A DNA stretch of 64,000 nucleotides from Tumebacillus algifaecis (GTDB taxonomy: Bacteria > Bacillota > Bacilli > Tumebacillales > Tumebacillaceae): positions 1,603,001-1,667,000 of the forward strand of contig NZ_CP022657.1 of NCBI RefSeq assembly GCF_002243515.1. The letters are read 5' to 3'. The notes beneath the pieces were generated by a model that did no database searches, was not told the DNA's origin, and saw nothing but the letters and a program-made list of their open reading frames with translations. Of this stretch, positions 15,426 to 23,792 are shown piece after piece. The stretch's first letter is position 1; each line of letters starts with the position of its first letter. Both the position numbers and the translations under genes were made by a program.

Positions 15426-16106
15426 ATGAAGCGTTTTGTACATACTCTGCTTTTGGCAGCACTCGTCACTGTATCACCACTTGCGGTCACAGATGCATTC
15501 GCAGCGCAGGCACCGTATGGAAATTCGATGTTGCAGGTCGGTTCGAACGGTGCGGAGGTGACCAAGCTCCAGCAAGATCTGCGCTTGCTCGGGTTTTTCA
15601 ACTATCCGGAAAACACAGGCTACTACGGTGAGGTCACAGCAACGGCGGTCAAAAAGTTTCAAGCTGCAAACGAATTGGAGCAAAACGGAAAAGTTGGCGC
15701 GACGACAGGCCCGTTGATCGAAGCCCAAGCGTTAAAACTGCGTCCGGCCACTCCAAAAGCGGTGGACACCGCGATGAAATATGTGGGCGTTCCTTATCTT
15801 TGGGCGGGCAACACCCCGAGCGGTTTTGACTGCTCCGGATTTGTCTCCTATGTGATGGGGCAGTCCGGTTTGCACTTGCCGCGCATTGCGGCCGACATGT
15901 ATGCGGGCGGCACGCCGAGCGCAACGCCACAGTCTGGCGATCTGGTCTTCTTCTCCACCTATGGGCCAGGTGCCACACACGTTGGCATCTATCTCGGCAA
16001 CGGCCAGTTCATCTCTGCCACTTCTTCGCATGGGGTCAAAGTAGATTCGCTGCACGGCGGTTACTGGGGCGATCGCTATATCGGAGCGCGTTCCTATCTC
16101 AAGTAA
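15426..16106 (+). CDS. Secreted NlpC/P60 endopeptidase with peptidoglycan-binding domain
   Basis: 226 aa cell-wall hydrolase. The Sec signal peptide ends near AFA at about residue 27; a PG_binding_1 repeat follows (LQQDLRLLGFF...TATAVKKFQ, about 37-95) and then an NlpC/P60 domain. Cys136 in FDCSG is the nucleophile and His185 in THVGIYLG the base, with His202 a possible third residue. The family cleaves D-gamma-glutamyl-meso-DAP stem-peptide bonds. Expression sits under the c-di-AMP riboswitch, linking autolysis to the second messenger for osmotic and wall state. The gene is monocistronic with its own terminator. Confidence 0.93.
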   Translation: MKRFVHTLLLAALVTVSPLAVTDAFAAQAPYGNSMLQVGSNGAEVTKLQQDLRLLGFFNYPENTGYYGEVTATAVKKFQAANELEQNGKVGATTGPLIEAQALKLRPATPKAVDTAMKYVGVPYLWAGNTPSGFDCSGFVSYVMGQSGLHLPRIAADMYAGGTPSATPQSGDLVFFSTYGPGATHVGIYLGNGQFISATSSHGVKVDSLHGGYWGDRYIGARSYLK

Positions 16107-16214
16107 CAGATCATTGTTGTAGGTGATCATTAAGCAAGATTTACCAAAGATGTTGAAAAAGGATTTGTTGTTCTTTTGTCTAATACAATGAGTACAACAG
16201 TATAGAAACATACG

Positions 16215-16258
16215 AAAAAACCTCTGTCCTTCCCTCGAGCCGGGAGCAGAGGTTTTTT
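16215..16258 (+). terminator. Intrinsic terminator
   Basis: AAAAAACCTCTG / CAGAGGTTTTTT arms with an inner TCCC / GGGA pairing, then a T run. It ends the NlpC/P60 transcript. Confidence 0.9.
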
Positions 16259-16362
16259 CATCGAAATCTCGGTTTATTGGCAGAATCTTCTCTTCTGTGA
16301 TATTCTCTACAGGTGGATGGAATGCTACTACAACGGGATTCCCTTTTGAGGTGAAAACAAGA

Positions 16363-16878
16363 ATGTTAAAACAACTGATTCCCGATCTCTATGTAGAGTC
16401 GGTTTTTCACATTGATCTTGACGAGCTGGCAGCGCGCGGCGTGAAAGGCATCATCACCGATCTTGACAACACGCTGGTGGGCTGGGATCAGCCAGACGCC
16501 ACGCCCAAGTTGATCGAGTGGTTGGACCATGTTCGCGACACGTACGGCATCAAAGTCTGCGTGGTGTCGAACAACAAGAACCATCGCGTCGAGCAGTTCT
16601 CCAAACCGCTGAACATCCCCTTTATCGGACGAGCTCGAAAGCCCAAGCGGGCTCCTTTTCTGCGCGCGCTTGACGTGCTGAACACAAAGCGTGAAGAGAC
16701 GGTCGTCATCGGGGATCAATTATTTACCGACGTGCTCGGAGGCAATCGGATGAACATGTACACGATTCTCGTCGTGCCGGTTGCAGAAAAAGAATGGGTC
16801 GGCACCAAAGTGCTGCGCATGATGGAACGCGTGGCGCTTTCGATTTTGCGCCGCCGCGGAATGATTCCTTGGGAGTGA
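16363..16878 (+). CDS. yqeG: YqeG-family HAD phosphatase
   Basis: 171 aa, the usual length of Bacillus YqeG. HAD motif I is DLDNTLVGWD (about residue 31), motif II VVSNN, the lysine region RKPKRAPF, and the acidic motif IGDQLFTDV. HAD class IIIA (PGP phosphatase-like); the substrate of bacterial YqeG is not settled. ATG 16363 follows GAGGTG; an in-frame start at 16297 has no ribosome site. It starts the conserved run yqeG-yqeH and lies 7 bases before yqeH. A second YqeG-type gene is at 29114-29638. Confidence 0.9.
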   Translation: MLKQLIPDLYVESVFHIDLDELAARGVKGIITDLDNTLVGWDQPDATPKLIEWLDHVRDTYGIKVCVVSNNKNHRVEQFSKPLNIPFIGRARKPKRAPFLRALDVLNTKREETVVIGDQLFTDVLGGNRMNMYTILVVPVAEKEWVGTKVLRMMERVALSILRRRGMIPWE

Positions 16879-16885
16879 AAAAGAA

Positions 16886-18007
16886 ATGTCAGAATTTGAT
16901 CTGATTTGTACCGGTTGCGGCATCAGCATTCAAACAGAGGAAAAAGACAAGCCGGGCTATGCACCGCTCAACTCGGTGATCGAACGTGAATATCCGGTCT
17001 GTCAGCGCTGTTATCGTATCAAGCACTATAGCGATGTAGCACCTGTCACCCTCGACAATGAAGGGTTTCAAAAGATTCTCCGCGACATTGGCAAGCGTCC
17101 GGCGCTCGTCGTCAAGGTGGTCGATCTGTTCGATTTCGCCGGTTCCTGGGTGAAAGAGATCAACAAATACGTCGGGAAAAACCCGATCATTCTCGTCGCC
17201 AACAAAGCAGACTTGCTTCCGAAAGTGACCAATTTTGAACGCGTGGAGTTCTGGCTGAAAAAAGAGGTCGAGAAACAGGGTGTCAAAGTTGCAGATATCA
17301 TCTTGATCTCGGCGAAAAAGCGCATCAACATCGAATTTGTCAAAGAAGCGATCGACCAGCGCGTCGGCAATAAGGACGTCTATGTCGTCGGCACGGCCAA
17401 CGTTGGCAAATCGACGTTGATCAACGGCCTGCTCAAACTGTACGGGCAAGAGGAAGGTGCAGAGATCACGACGTCCCGCTATCCGGGCACGACGCTTTCG
17501 ACGATCCGCCTTGATTTGCCGATTCACAGCGGGGATCTGATCGACACGCCGGGGATCATGACGACACACCGTCTGACCGACCTTGTCTGCTCCAAATCGC
17601 TGCGCGACATCACGCCAGATGGGTACATCGATCCAAAGACGTACCAGCTCAATGATCAGCAGACGCTGTTCCTCGGCGGCTTGGCGCGCTTTGATTATGT
17701 GGAGGGGCCGAAACAGGGCTTTACGATCTACGCGGCTAATCAGCTTAACGTCCATCGCACTAAGCTGGAGCGGGCGGATGAGCTGTATGCCAACCATCTC
17801 GGTACCCTGTTGACGCCGCCCTGCGAGCACTGCCCGGATGTTTTGCGCAGCCTCGTGCCGCACAGAATCAAGCTGAAGTCGGGTCACCCGCAAGACATCG
17901 TGATCTCCGGCCTCGGCTGGATCACGGTGCGTGGGATGCATTACACCGATGTGGTCGTCCATGCGCCAAAAGGTGTCGAGGTCCACACCCGACGCGCTTT
18001 GATCTAA
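16886..18007 (+). CDS. yqeH: Ribosome biogenesis GTPase YqeH
   Basis: 373 aa circularly permuted GTPase needed for 30S subunit maturation. An N-terminal zinc finger (CTGC about 9-12, CQRC about 37) precedes G motifs in permuted order: NKAD (G4), SAKK (G5), then GTANVGKSTLI (G1) and DTPG (G3). The C-terminal part resembles the RNA-binding region of this family. It follows yqeG by 7 bases, as in Bacillus. Confidence 0.95.
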   Translation: MSEFDLICTGCGISIQTEEKDKPGYAPLNSVIEREYPVCQRCYRIKHYSDVAPVTLDNEGFQKILRDIGKRPALVVKVVDLFDFAGSWVKEINKYVGKNPIILVANKADLLPKVTNFERVEFWLKKEVEKQGVKVADIILISAKKRINIEFVKEAIDQRVGNKDVYVVGTANVGKSTLINGLLKLYGQEEGAEITTSRYPGTTLSTIRLDLPIHSGDLIDTPGIMTTHRLTDLVCSKSLRDITPDGYIDPKTYQLNDQQTLFLGGLARFDYVEGPKQGFTIYAANQLNVHRTKLERADELYANHLGTLLTPPCEHCPDVLRSLVPHRIKLKSGHPQDIVISGLGWITVRGMHYTDVVVHAPKGVEVHTRRALI

Positions 18008-18097
18008 TCGACTGCCAGACGATGTTCTAGAGTCATATTTCAACATAAGTCCCCATACACCTTAGATACACACCATTTAAGGGTGGAGGGGATCTAT

Positions 18098-18319
18098 TTG
18101 GAAACGATGACACAGGAGCGCCGTCGATTGATTAAACGCTTTGTCGTACATGAGTCTGGTCGTGCAGAATTGCGACTTGAGCAATTGATGAACAACCTGC
18201 GCCAACAGGTGCAGGCGGTGCGTGAAGAGCAACCGGAACTATGCGACTATCAACTGTACGATCTGACCTTTTCCTTTCATGAGAACGGTATGATGGTGCA
18301 GATGGAATTTCGACGCTAA
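18098..18319 (+). CDS. Small conserved-context hypothetical protein
   Basis: 73 aa if it starts at TTG 18098, which stands 7 bases after GGTGGAGGGG. GTG 18083 overlaps that ribosome site and ATG 18107 is 15 bases away. The sequence is charged and helix-prone (ERRRLIKRFVVHESG, then EQLMNNLRQQVQAVREEQ) with a short strand-like end, FSFHENGMMVQMEFRR. No family recognised. It lies between yqeH and aroE and has its own terminator. Confidence 0.7.
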   Translation: METMTQERRRLIKRFVVHESGRAELRLEQLMNNLRQQVQAVREEQPELCDYQLYDLTFSFHENGMMVQMEFRR

Positions 18320-18323
18320 TCCA

Positions 18324-18350
18324 AAGACCCGCGGTTGCGGGTCTTTTTTC
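18324..18350 (+). terminator. Intrinsic terminator
   Basis: AAGACCCGC, loop GGTT, GCGGGTCTT, then TTTTTC, right after the small ORF. Confidence 0.93.
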
Positions 18351-18384
18351 TTTGCTTTACACTGGGAGAAAAGGGGGGATGGAC

Positions 18385-19224
18385 ATGCTTACCAGTTCAA
18401 CGCGATTGGTCGGATTGTTCGGCCATCCGGTCGCACATTCCAAGTCCCCGCAGATGCACAATGCGGCATTTGCTGAACTGAAACTCGACTACGCCTATCT
18501 GGCGTTTGCTGTAGAACCACCGCGATTGTCGGCGGCCGTCGAAGCGATTCGCGCGCTGCACCTGCGCGGTGTCAACGTGACGATCCCTCATAAAGTGGCC
18601 GTGTTGCCGCTGCTCGATGAGATCAGTAAAGAGGCGGAACTGATCGGCGCTGTCAACACGATCGTCAATGAGGATGGAAAATTGATCGGATACAACACAG
18701 ACGGGATCGGTTACCTTTCTGCACTGGAAGAGGAGACGGGCATCGACATCTCCGGGAAAAGGGTGTTGCTGCTCGGTGCAGGCGGCGCATGTCGCGCAGT
18801 CGCAGCACAGATGGCCCTGCACGGAGCAGAGCACATCGCGATCGCAGCCCGAGCGCAGGAACGAGCCGAATCGTTAGCTGCGCGCCTGCGCGTGCATGCG
18901 ACGGCAGATGGTCTTTCGCTGGAGGCGGCCGCCGTACAGCTCGATGCTTACGATGTCATCGTCAACACGACTCCGGTCGGCATGCACCCTGCGGAGGACG
19001 CGGTGCCGATCGGAACGGACGGACTGCGGGCGGGGCAGTTGGTGAGCGATCTGATCTACAACCCGCGAAAGACCCGCTTTTTGCACGAGGCTGAAGCGCG
19101 CGGCTGTGTGGTATCCGGTGGGCTTGGGATGTTCGTGCACCAAGGCGCACACGCTTTTCGATTGTGGACAGGCGTCGCGGCACCGATCGATGTGATGCGG
19201 CAAACGGTGGAATCCTGCCTCTAG
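18385..19224 (+). CDS. aroE: Shikimate dehydrogenase
   Basis: 279 aa; reduces 3-dehydroshikimate to shikimate with NADPH. Visible are the substrate motif GHPVAHSKSPQMHN, the catalytic Lys in VTIPHK, NTDGIGY, the nucleotide loop GAGGACRAVA, and VNTTPVGM. ATG 18385 is 8 bases past AAGGGGGG; ATG 18379 is too close to it. First gene of the run aroE-yhbY-nadD-yqeK-rsfS-yqeM. Confidence 0.95.
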   Translation: MLTSSTRLVGLFGHPVAHSKSPQMHNAAFAELKLDYAYLAFAVEPPRLSAAVEAIRALHLRGVNVTIPHKVAVLPLLDEISKEAELIGAVNTIVNEDGKLIGYNTDGIGYLSALEEETGIDISGKRVLLLGAGGACRAVAAQMALHGAEHIAIAARAQERAESLAARLRVHATADGLSLEAAAVQLDAYDVIVNTTPVGMHPAEDAVPIGTDGLRAGQLVSDLIYNPRKTRFLHEAEARGCVVSGGLGMFVHQGAHAFRLWTGVAAPIDVMRQTVESCL

Positions 19225-19280
19225 ACGTGCTATACTCAATCTTTGACACAATGCGACAGTACAAAGGAGTATGAAACAAT

Positions 19281-19574
19281 ATGCTGACTGGAAAACAAAA
19301 GCGGCACCTGCGCTCGCTGGCTCACCACGTAACTCCGGTGACACAAGTGGGCAAAGGCGGCGTTTCTGACAACATGATTGTACAGATCAACATGGCGCTG
19401 GAAACCAAAGAACTGATCAAGATCTCGATTCTGCAAAACTGCGAAGAAGATAAAAACGTCGTGGCCAAAGATCTGGCGGAGCGTTCCGGCGCCGAGCTGG
19501 TGCAACTGATCGGCAAGACGGTCGTGCTGTACAAAGAATCGACCGAAAACAAACAGATCGAACTCCCGCGCTAA
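19281..19574 (+). CDS. yhbY: YhbY-family CRM RNA-binding protein
   Basis: 97 aa single CRM domain. GKQKRHLRSLAH at the N-terminus and the loop VGKGGVSDN are family signatures; the C-terminal half carries the IGKTVVLYKES strand. Family members associate with pre-50S particles. AAAGGAG lies 11 bases before the ATG. Equivalent to yqeI of B. subtilis by position. Confidence 0.92.
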   Translation: MLTGKQKRHLRSLAHHVTPVTQVGKGGVSDNMIVQINMALETKELIKISILQNCEEDKNVVAKDLAERSGAELVQLIGKTVVLYKESTENKQIELPR

Positions 19575-19605
19575 TTTGCACAGGTAGAAAAGGAGGTGCT
19601 GACCA

Positions 19606-20217
19606 GTGCGTCTTGGCATCTTTGGCGGCACCTTCGACCCGGTGCATATCGGACACCTTGTTGCGGCCCAGGTGGCGCTTGAGCAAGCTGGCTTGGATCG
19701 GGTGGTATTTGTTCCAGCCGGAGTCAATCCGCTGAAAGTTGGGAAAGTGATCAGCGCAGGCGAACACCGTCTGCACATGGTTGAACTCGCCGTGCATGAC
19801 ACGCCACAATTTGCGGTCAGCGATTGGGAGATCAAACGTCCTGGGCCGTCTTTTACGGTCGATACGCTGGAGCATTTTCACGAGGAGCATCCAGCAGCAG
19901 AACTTTTTTTTATCATCGGAGCGGACAACCTGCACATCCTGCCCAAATGGCGTTCAGTCGATCGCATTTTAGAACTTGCGACCGTGCTTGCTGTCACACG
20001 TCCCGGTTTTGACTTGAAGACGAGCACAGGCACGGCGCTCGCGCTCTATCCGGAGGTGGCAAAGCGTGTCCACTATGTGGAGATTCCAGGGCTGGACATC
20101 TCTTCGACATGGATTCGTGAGCGTCTTGCAAAGAATCTTTCGGTTGAGCATCTCGTTCCCCAAAAGGTCATAGGGTATAGTGAGGAGAACAAGTTGTATG
20201 AACGAATTGGAGATTAA
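19606..20217 (+). CDS. nadD: Nicotinate-nucleotide adenylyltransferase
   Basis: 203 aa; makes deamido-NAD from nicotinate mononucleotide and ATP. GGTFDPVHIGH near residue 7 is the nucleotidyltransferase loop and ISSTWIRERL near 165 the matching ATP motif. GTG start after AAAAGGAGGTG. It shares 20 bases with yqeK, implying translational coupling. NAD synthetase nadE is at 38.3 kb. Confidence 0.95.
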   Translation: MRLGIFGGTFDPVHIGHLVAAQVALEQAGLDRVVFVPAGVNPLKVGKVISAGEHRLHMVELAVHDTPQFAVSDWEIKRPGPSFTVDTLEHFHEEHPAAELFFIIGADNLHILPKWRSVDRILELATVLAVTRPGFDLKTSTGTALALYPEVAKRVHYVEIPGLDISSTWIRERLAKNLSVEHLVPQKVIGYSEENKLYERIGD

Positions 20218-20773
20218 AGAGATCATTCGTCAAACGTTAAGTCCGCGCCGCTTTCAGCATGTCAGCGGCGTTGTCGATGCGGCCGATACTTTGGCCCACC
20301 GCTACGGCGTGGATGTGGAGAAAGCGCGTCTTGCTGCGTGGATTCACGACTATGCACGTGAATGGCCGGTCGATAAGTGGTACGAAACGGCCAAGCAGCG
20401 CGGGATCGATCCGACCTATTTAGAAGTGGCAGAGATGCTGCATGGACCGATCGCCGCCTCGATGATGCCCGAAGTGTTTGGGATTGAGGACGAGGAGATT
20501 GCAGACGCTGTGCGCTATCACACCAGTGGGCGGGTCGGGATGACACCGCTTGAAAAAGTGGTCTGTTTAGCAGACTACATCGAGGCTGGTCGGGAATATC
20601 CGGCTGTCCACGAACTGCGCAAACAAGCGGAAGTGGACCTTGATCTGGCCCTCGCTTCCGCTTTCGATAACACGATTCGGTTTTTGCTCGACAAAAAACA
20701 GCCCATTTTTCCAGTTACGATCTTGGCGCGGAATGAATTGTGGCGTGCGCTGAAGGACAGGCGGACACTTTAA
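20198..20773 (+). CDS. yqeK: HD-domain bis(5'-nucleosyl)-tetraphosphatase YqeK
   Basis: 191 aa HD phosphohydrolase; family members cleave Ap4A symmetrically to ADP. Metal ligands appear in order: FQHVSG, the HD pair in AAWIHDYA, the histidine of MLHGPIA, YHTSG, and LADYIE. ATG 20198 follows GAGGAG and lies inside the end of nadD. Confidence 0.93.
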   Translation: MNELEIKEIIRQTLSPRRFQHVSGVVDAADTLAHRYGVDVEKARLAAWIHDYAREWPVDKWYETAKQRGIDPTYLEVAEMLHGPIAASMMPEVFGIEDEEIADAVRYHTSGRVGMTPLEKVVCLADYIEAGREYPAVHELRKQAEVDLDLALASAFDNTIRFLLDKKQPIFPVTILARNELWRALKDRRTL

Positions 20774-20833
20774 CGCGCGGCATCGAATATACTGTATTAC
20801 CTGTAGTCCCAATCTTATTTAGGAGGCATGTAA

Positions 20834-21181
20834 ATGAGCGATCGAGTCTTGGAATGGGCGCGTTATGCGGCTGACGCTGTCGCAGATAAGAAAGCGAACG
20901 ATGTGGTGGTTCTTGACATACAAGGGCTGTCGGTGATCGCTGATTATTTTGTAATCTGCAGCGGGAATTCCAACACTCAAGTGCAAGCAATCGCAAAGGG
21001 CGTGCGCGAGAAACTTGCCAAACGAGGCATTTTCATCAAAGCGATCGAAGGGTATGATGAAGCTCGTTGGGTTTTGCTTGACTTTGGTGATGTCGTGGTT
21101 CACGTGTTCCGCCAAGAGGAACGCGAGTTTTACAACCTGGAGCGCGTCTGGGGGGACGCGAAACAGTTGAGCAATGTGTAA
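20834..21181 (+). CDS. rsfS: Ribosomal silencing factor RsfS
   Basis: 115 aa; binds protein L14 of the 50S subunit and blocks joining to 30S in starvation. The signature DIQGLSVIADYFVICSGNS and the later ARWVLLDFGDVVVHVF stretch are typical. TTAGGAGG precedes the ATG. It lies between yqeK and the methyltransferase as in Bacillus. Confidence 0.95.
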   Translation: MSDRVLEWARYAADAVADKKANDVVVLDIQGLSVIADYFVICSGNSNTQVQAIAKGVREKLAKRGIFIKAIEGYDEARWVLLDFGDVVVHVFRQEEREFYNLERVWGDAKQLSNV

Positions 21182-21196
21182 GGAAGGTACGGATCG

Positions 21197-21958
21197 GTGA
21201 GTGAACAAGAACACTTCAGCTACGGGGACTTCGCGCAGTATTATGATCGGCTGATGCAGGATGCCCCATATGATTCGTGGTTGACCTTCTTCGAACAGGC
21301 ACTGGCGCGGTATGATCTCATGCCGCGCCATATCGCCGATTTGGGCTGTGGCACGGGCACGATTTCGCTCGCACTTTATGAGCAAGGCTACAAAGTGACA
21401 GGTGTGGACCTCTCGGAGGACATGCTGGCCCAAGCGGGAGCGAAGCTTACCTCCCACTCTCCACGGCTTCGCTTCCTGTGTCAAGACTTGCGCGAGTTGC
21501 ATCTGCCAGAAGCGTGCGATCTGGCCGTTTCTTTTTGCGACTCGCTGAATTACATAACGGATGAAGCCGATCTCGGCCAGATCTTTGCGCGCGTGAAGCA
21601 ACAGCTACGCCCAAACGGCGTGTTTCTGTTCGACATGCACAGCCTCTACAAGCTGCGTGAAAAACTTGGGCAAAATGTGTTTTACGAGGTTGGCGAGGAA
21701 GTGACCTACCTTTGGCAAAGCCGATTCGACGAAGCGTCGTCCACTGTGGAATATGACATCACGTTTTTTGCCTTAGAGGATGATGCGGAGCAGTTGTATC
21801 GGAGGTTTCATGAATACCACGTACAGCGCGCCTATGAGCTCGACACGGTAAAAAGGTTGCTCAAAGACGCAGGATTTCAAACAGTAGAAGTATATGCGGA
21901 CTTTTGTTGGGACGTGCCAACAGATTTGACAGAACGCTACTTTTTTGTCGCGAGATAG
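21197..21958 (+). CDS. yqeM: Class I SAM-dependent methyltransferase (YqeM-like)
   Basis: 253 aa. SAM motif I is ADLGCGTGTISLAL (about residue 48), motif II VTGVDLSEDML, then AVSFCDSLNYI. The N-terminus FAQYYDRLMQDAPYDSW is typical of YqeM. Substrate unknown. GTG start at 21197, 15 bases after rsfS. Last gene of the cluster. Confidence 0.88.
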   Translation: MSEQEHFSYGDFAQYYDRLMQDAPYDSWLTFFEQALARYDLMPRHIADLGCGTGTISLALYEQGYKVTGVDLSEDMLAQAGAKLTSHSPRLRFLCQDLRELHLPEACDLAVSFCDSLNYITDEADLGQIFARVKQQLRPNGVFLFDMHSLYKLREKLGQNVFYEVGEEVTYLWQSRFDEASSTVEYDITFFALEDDAEQLYRRFHEYHVQRAYELDTVKRLLKDAGFQTVEVYADFCWDVPTDLTERYFFVAR

Positions 21959-21960
21959 TG

Positions 21961-21990
21961 AAAGCGCCCAGTTGTTGTCGGGGCGCTTTT
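21961..21990 (+). terminator. Intrinsic terminator
   Basis: AAAGCGCCC and GGGCGCTTTT around an 11-base loop, directly after the YqeM stop; ends the aroE-yqeM run. Confidence 0.9.
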
Positions 21991-22071
21991 CTGCGTGGTT
22001 CGTCCTTCACCCTTTATTCACTGGGCGAATACCCTAGGGGTACGTTAACGGAGAGAGGGTGAACGCCTGGC

Positions 22072-23355
22072 ATGTTTGTACATCTTGTCAAAAAAGGGGA
22101 AACGATCTCAGGGATTGGCCGCTCCTATGGGGTGAGCGGTGAGGCCATCGAAAAAGTGAACGGATTGGTCGATGACGCTTTGGTGCCGGGCTGCTCGCTT
22201 CTCGTGCCGTCGCCCGTATCCACCACGATGCACACCTATCGGGTGCGCGAAGGGGATACGATCAAAAAGATCGCCAACTCGTTTCGTATGCCGGAGCGCA
22301 TGGTGCTGGCAGCCAACTTGGTCAGCCTTGAAACGATAAAGCCAGGCCAAATCCTGACGTTGCCTTTGCCAATACTTGAGAAAAAGGAAATCGAGGTCAA
22401 CATGCGCTGGGAGGTGCAAGAGGAGGACCTTGACCTGTTGACGATCGAGGAGGCGAAAGACAGCGTGTCCACCGTTTCGGTCGCCTATGCGTTGGCCGAA
22501 AGCGACGGGAGACTGCGCATGCCTCCGTTGCTCTCTAGACGCTTGCTGGCCGAGACGAGGCGGGTTCAAGCACAGCCGTTGCTATTGACCACGCTGGCCG
22601 ACGAAGAGAGTGCATCCCGACTGTTTACGCATTTGCCGAGCCGACGCGCCTTTTTCTCCGCCTTGCGCACAGCTATGGAGGAGTACCAGTTTGCGGGCGT
22701 CCATTTGGAAATGCCGCAGATGAGTCCGACACTGCGCCCCCTGTTCAATGGATTTATCCGCGAGTTAGGGCTGCGGGTGCGACGCGCAGGAGGCAAACTC
22801 TATCTAGGCATTCCAGCACATGGGGCAGATGACCCGGAGCATCCTCGCTATGGCGTGTTCGATGTGCAGTTTTTGAGCCATCATGTCGATCGCGTGGTCT
22901 GGAATGCGGATGAGGAGTACGGTCGGCTGGATGGCCCACCGATGTCGTTGGCTCCACTGCATCTGATCAAGCGCACACTGCTGCACGCGCTGACGATGGT
23001 GCCGTGCAGGAAGTTGCTGCTCGGACTTCCCTTCTTCGGCTATGACTGGCCGACTCCGTTCCAGCCTGAACAGCTGCCTACGCTGATCCTGCATGGTCTT
23101 TATGATGAAGAGGTCCTGCCGCCCAAACAGATCTACTGGGATGAGAAAGCGATGGCACCGATGTTCACCTACAAGAATGAAGCTGGCCAAAATAGGGAAG
23201 TCTGGTATGAGGACGTGCGCAGCGTGGCGGCCAAACTGCATGTAGTAACGGAGCTGGGTCTGGCCGGGATCTCCTGCCTGGTACATGGCAGCACGCTGGA
23301 AAGCAAATGGAGACTGTTGCAAAATACGTTCACCGTCGCGCGGTATACAGTGTGA
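22072..23355 (+). CDS. LysM protein with degenerate GH18 fold (SleL/YaaH-like)
   Basis: 427 aa. Two LysM repeats lie at about 1-45 and 50-98 (HLVKKGETISGIGRSYGVS; YRVREGDTIKKIANSFRMP), followed by a glycosyl hydrolase 18-like barrel (GIPAHG, LGLPFFGYDW, GLAGISCLVHG). The layout is that of the spore-cortex lytic N-acetylglucosaminidase SleL/YaaH. However, the strand that should carry D-G-x-D-x-D-x-E reads FAGVHLEMP, so the catalytic Glu position is Pro and the preceding acids are Ala, His and Glu. It may be an inactive, binding-only member. There is no signal peptide, as is common for spore-integument proteins. Confidence 0.82.
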   Translation: MFVHLVKKGETISGIGRSYGVSGEAIEKVNGLVDDALVPGCSLLVPSPVSTTMHTYRVREGDTIKKIANSFRMPERMVLAANLVSLETIKPGQILTLPLPILEKKEIEVNMRWEVQEEDLDLLTIEEAKDSVSTVSVAYALAESDGRLRMPPLLSRRLLAETRRVQAQPLLLTTLADEESASRLFTHLPSRRAFFSALRTAMEEYQFAGVHLEMPQMSPTLRPLFNGFIRELGLRVRRAGGKLYLGIPAHGADDPEHPRYGVFDVQFLSHHVDRVVWNADEEYGRLDGPPMSLAPLHLIKRTLLHALTMVPCRKLLLGLPFFGYDWPTPFQPEQLPTLILHGLYDEEVLPPKQIYWDEKAMAPMFTYKNEAGQNREVWYEDVRSVAAKLHVVTELGLAGISCLVHGSTLESKWRLLQNTFTVARYTV

Positions 23356-23402
23356 AGGGACGGATGTCTCCTGAGAAAGTACAAAAACTAGTTTTGTTTT
23401 CG

Positions 23403-23432
23403 TTGACAAAACGTTTTACGAATGCGTATACT
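23403..23432 (+). promoter_or_regulatory. Promoter of leuS leader
   Basis: TTGACA, 18-bp spacer, TATACT. Predicted start about 23440, just upstream of the T-box stem I. Confidence 0.75.
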
Positions 23433-23439
23433 ACTAACA

Positions 23440-23745
23440 ACAAGTGACACATTTTGTCGAAAGCAATGGCCAAGATGAGGAATAGTAGTTCGACAAGCTT
23501 TTCAGAGAGCCGACGGGTGGTGCGAGTCGGTAAGTTTTGGATCGAATGAACTCGCCTCGGAGCTGCAGCAGGGAATCGCATGATGCGAAGTATTTGTTGC
23601 CGTTTCGTCCGCGTTACAGGACGTTAATGAGAGTGCCCTACACGTTGTTACGGCGAGGGTGCTGAATTAGGGTGGTACCACGGGAATGTTAATCCTAACC
23701 TCTCGTCCCTAGCGATCAAGCGCTGGGGGTGGGAGGTTTTATTTG
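23440..23745 (+). ncRNA. T-box leader controlling leuS
   Basis: The T-box core AGGGTGGTACCACGGG (about 23670-23686) pairs with uncharged tRNA acceptor ends. Stem I lies upstream; a probable specifier-loop CTC (Leu) codon is in GAACTCGCC near 23550. A strong terminator follows (AACCTC...GAGGTT arms, about 23697-23743, then TTTATTTG), competing with the antiterminator that includes the T-box bulge. The position right before leuS fits a leucine-sensing leader. Confidence 0.92.
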
Positions 23746-23792
23746 TTTTTCCGCTCCTTTTGCGTTCTGAAATCTTAGAAGGAGGGTTCCTC

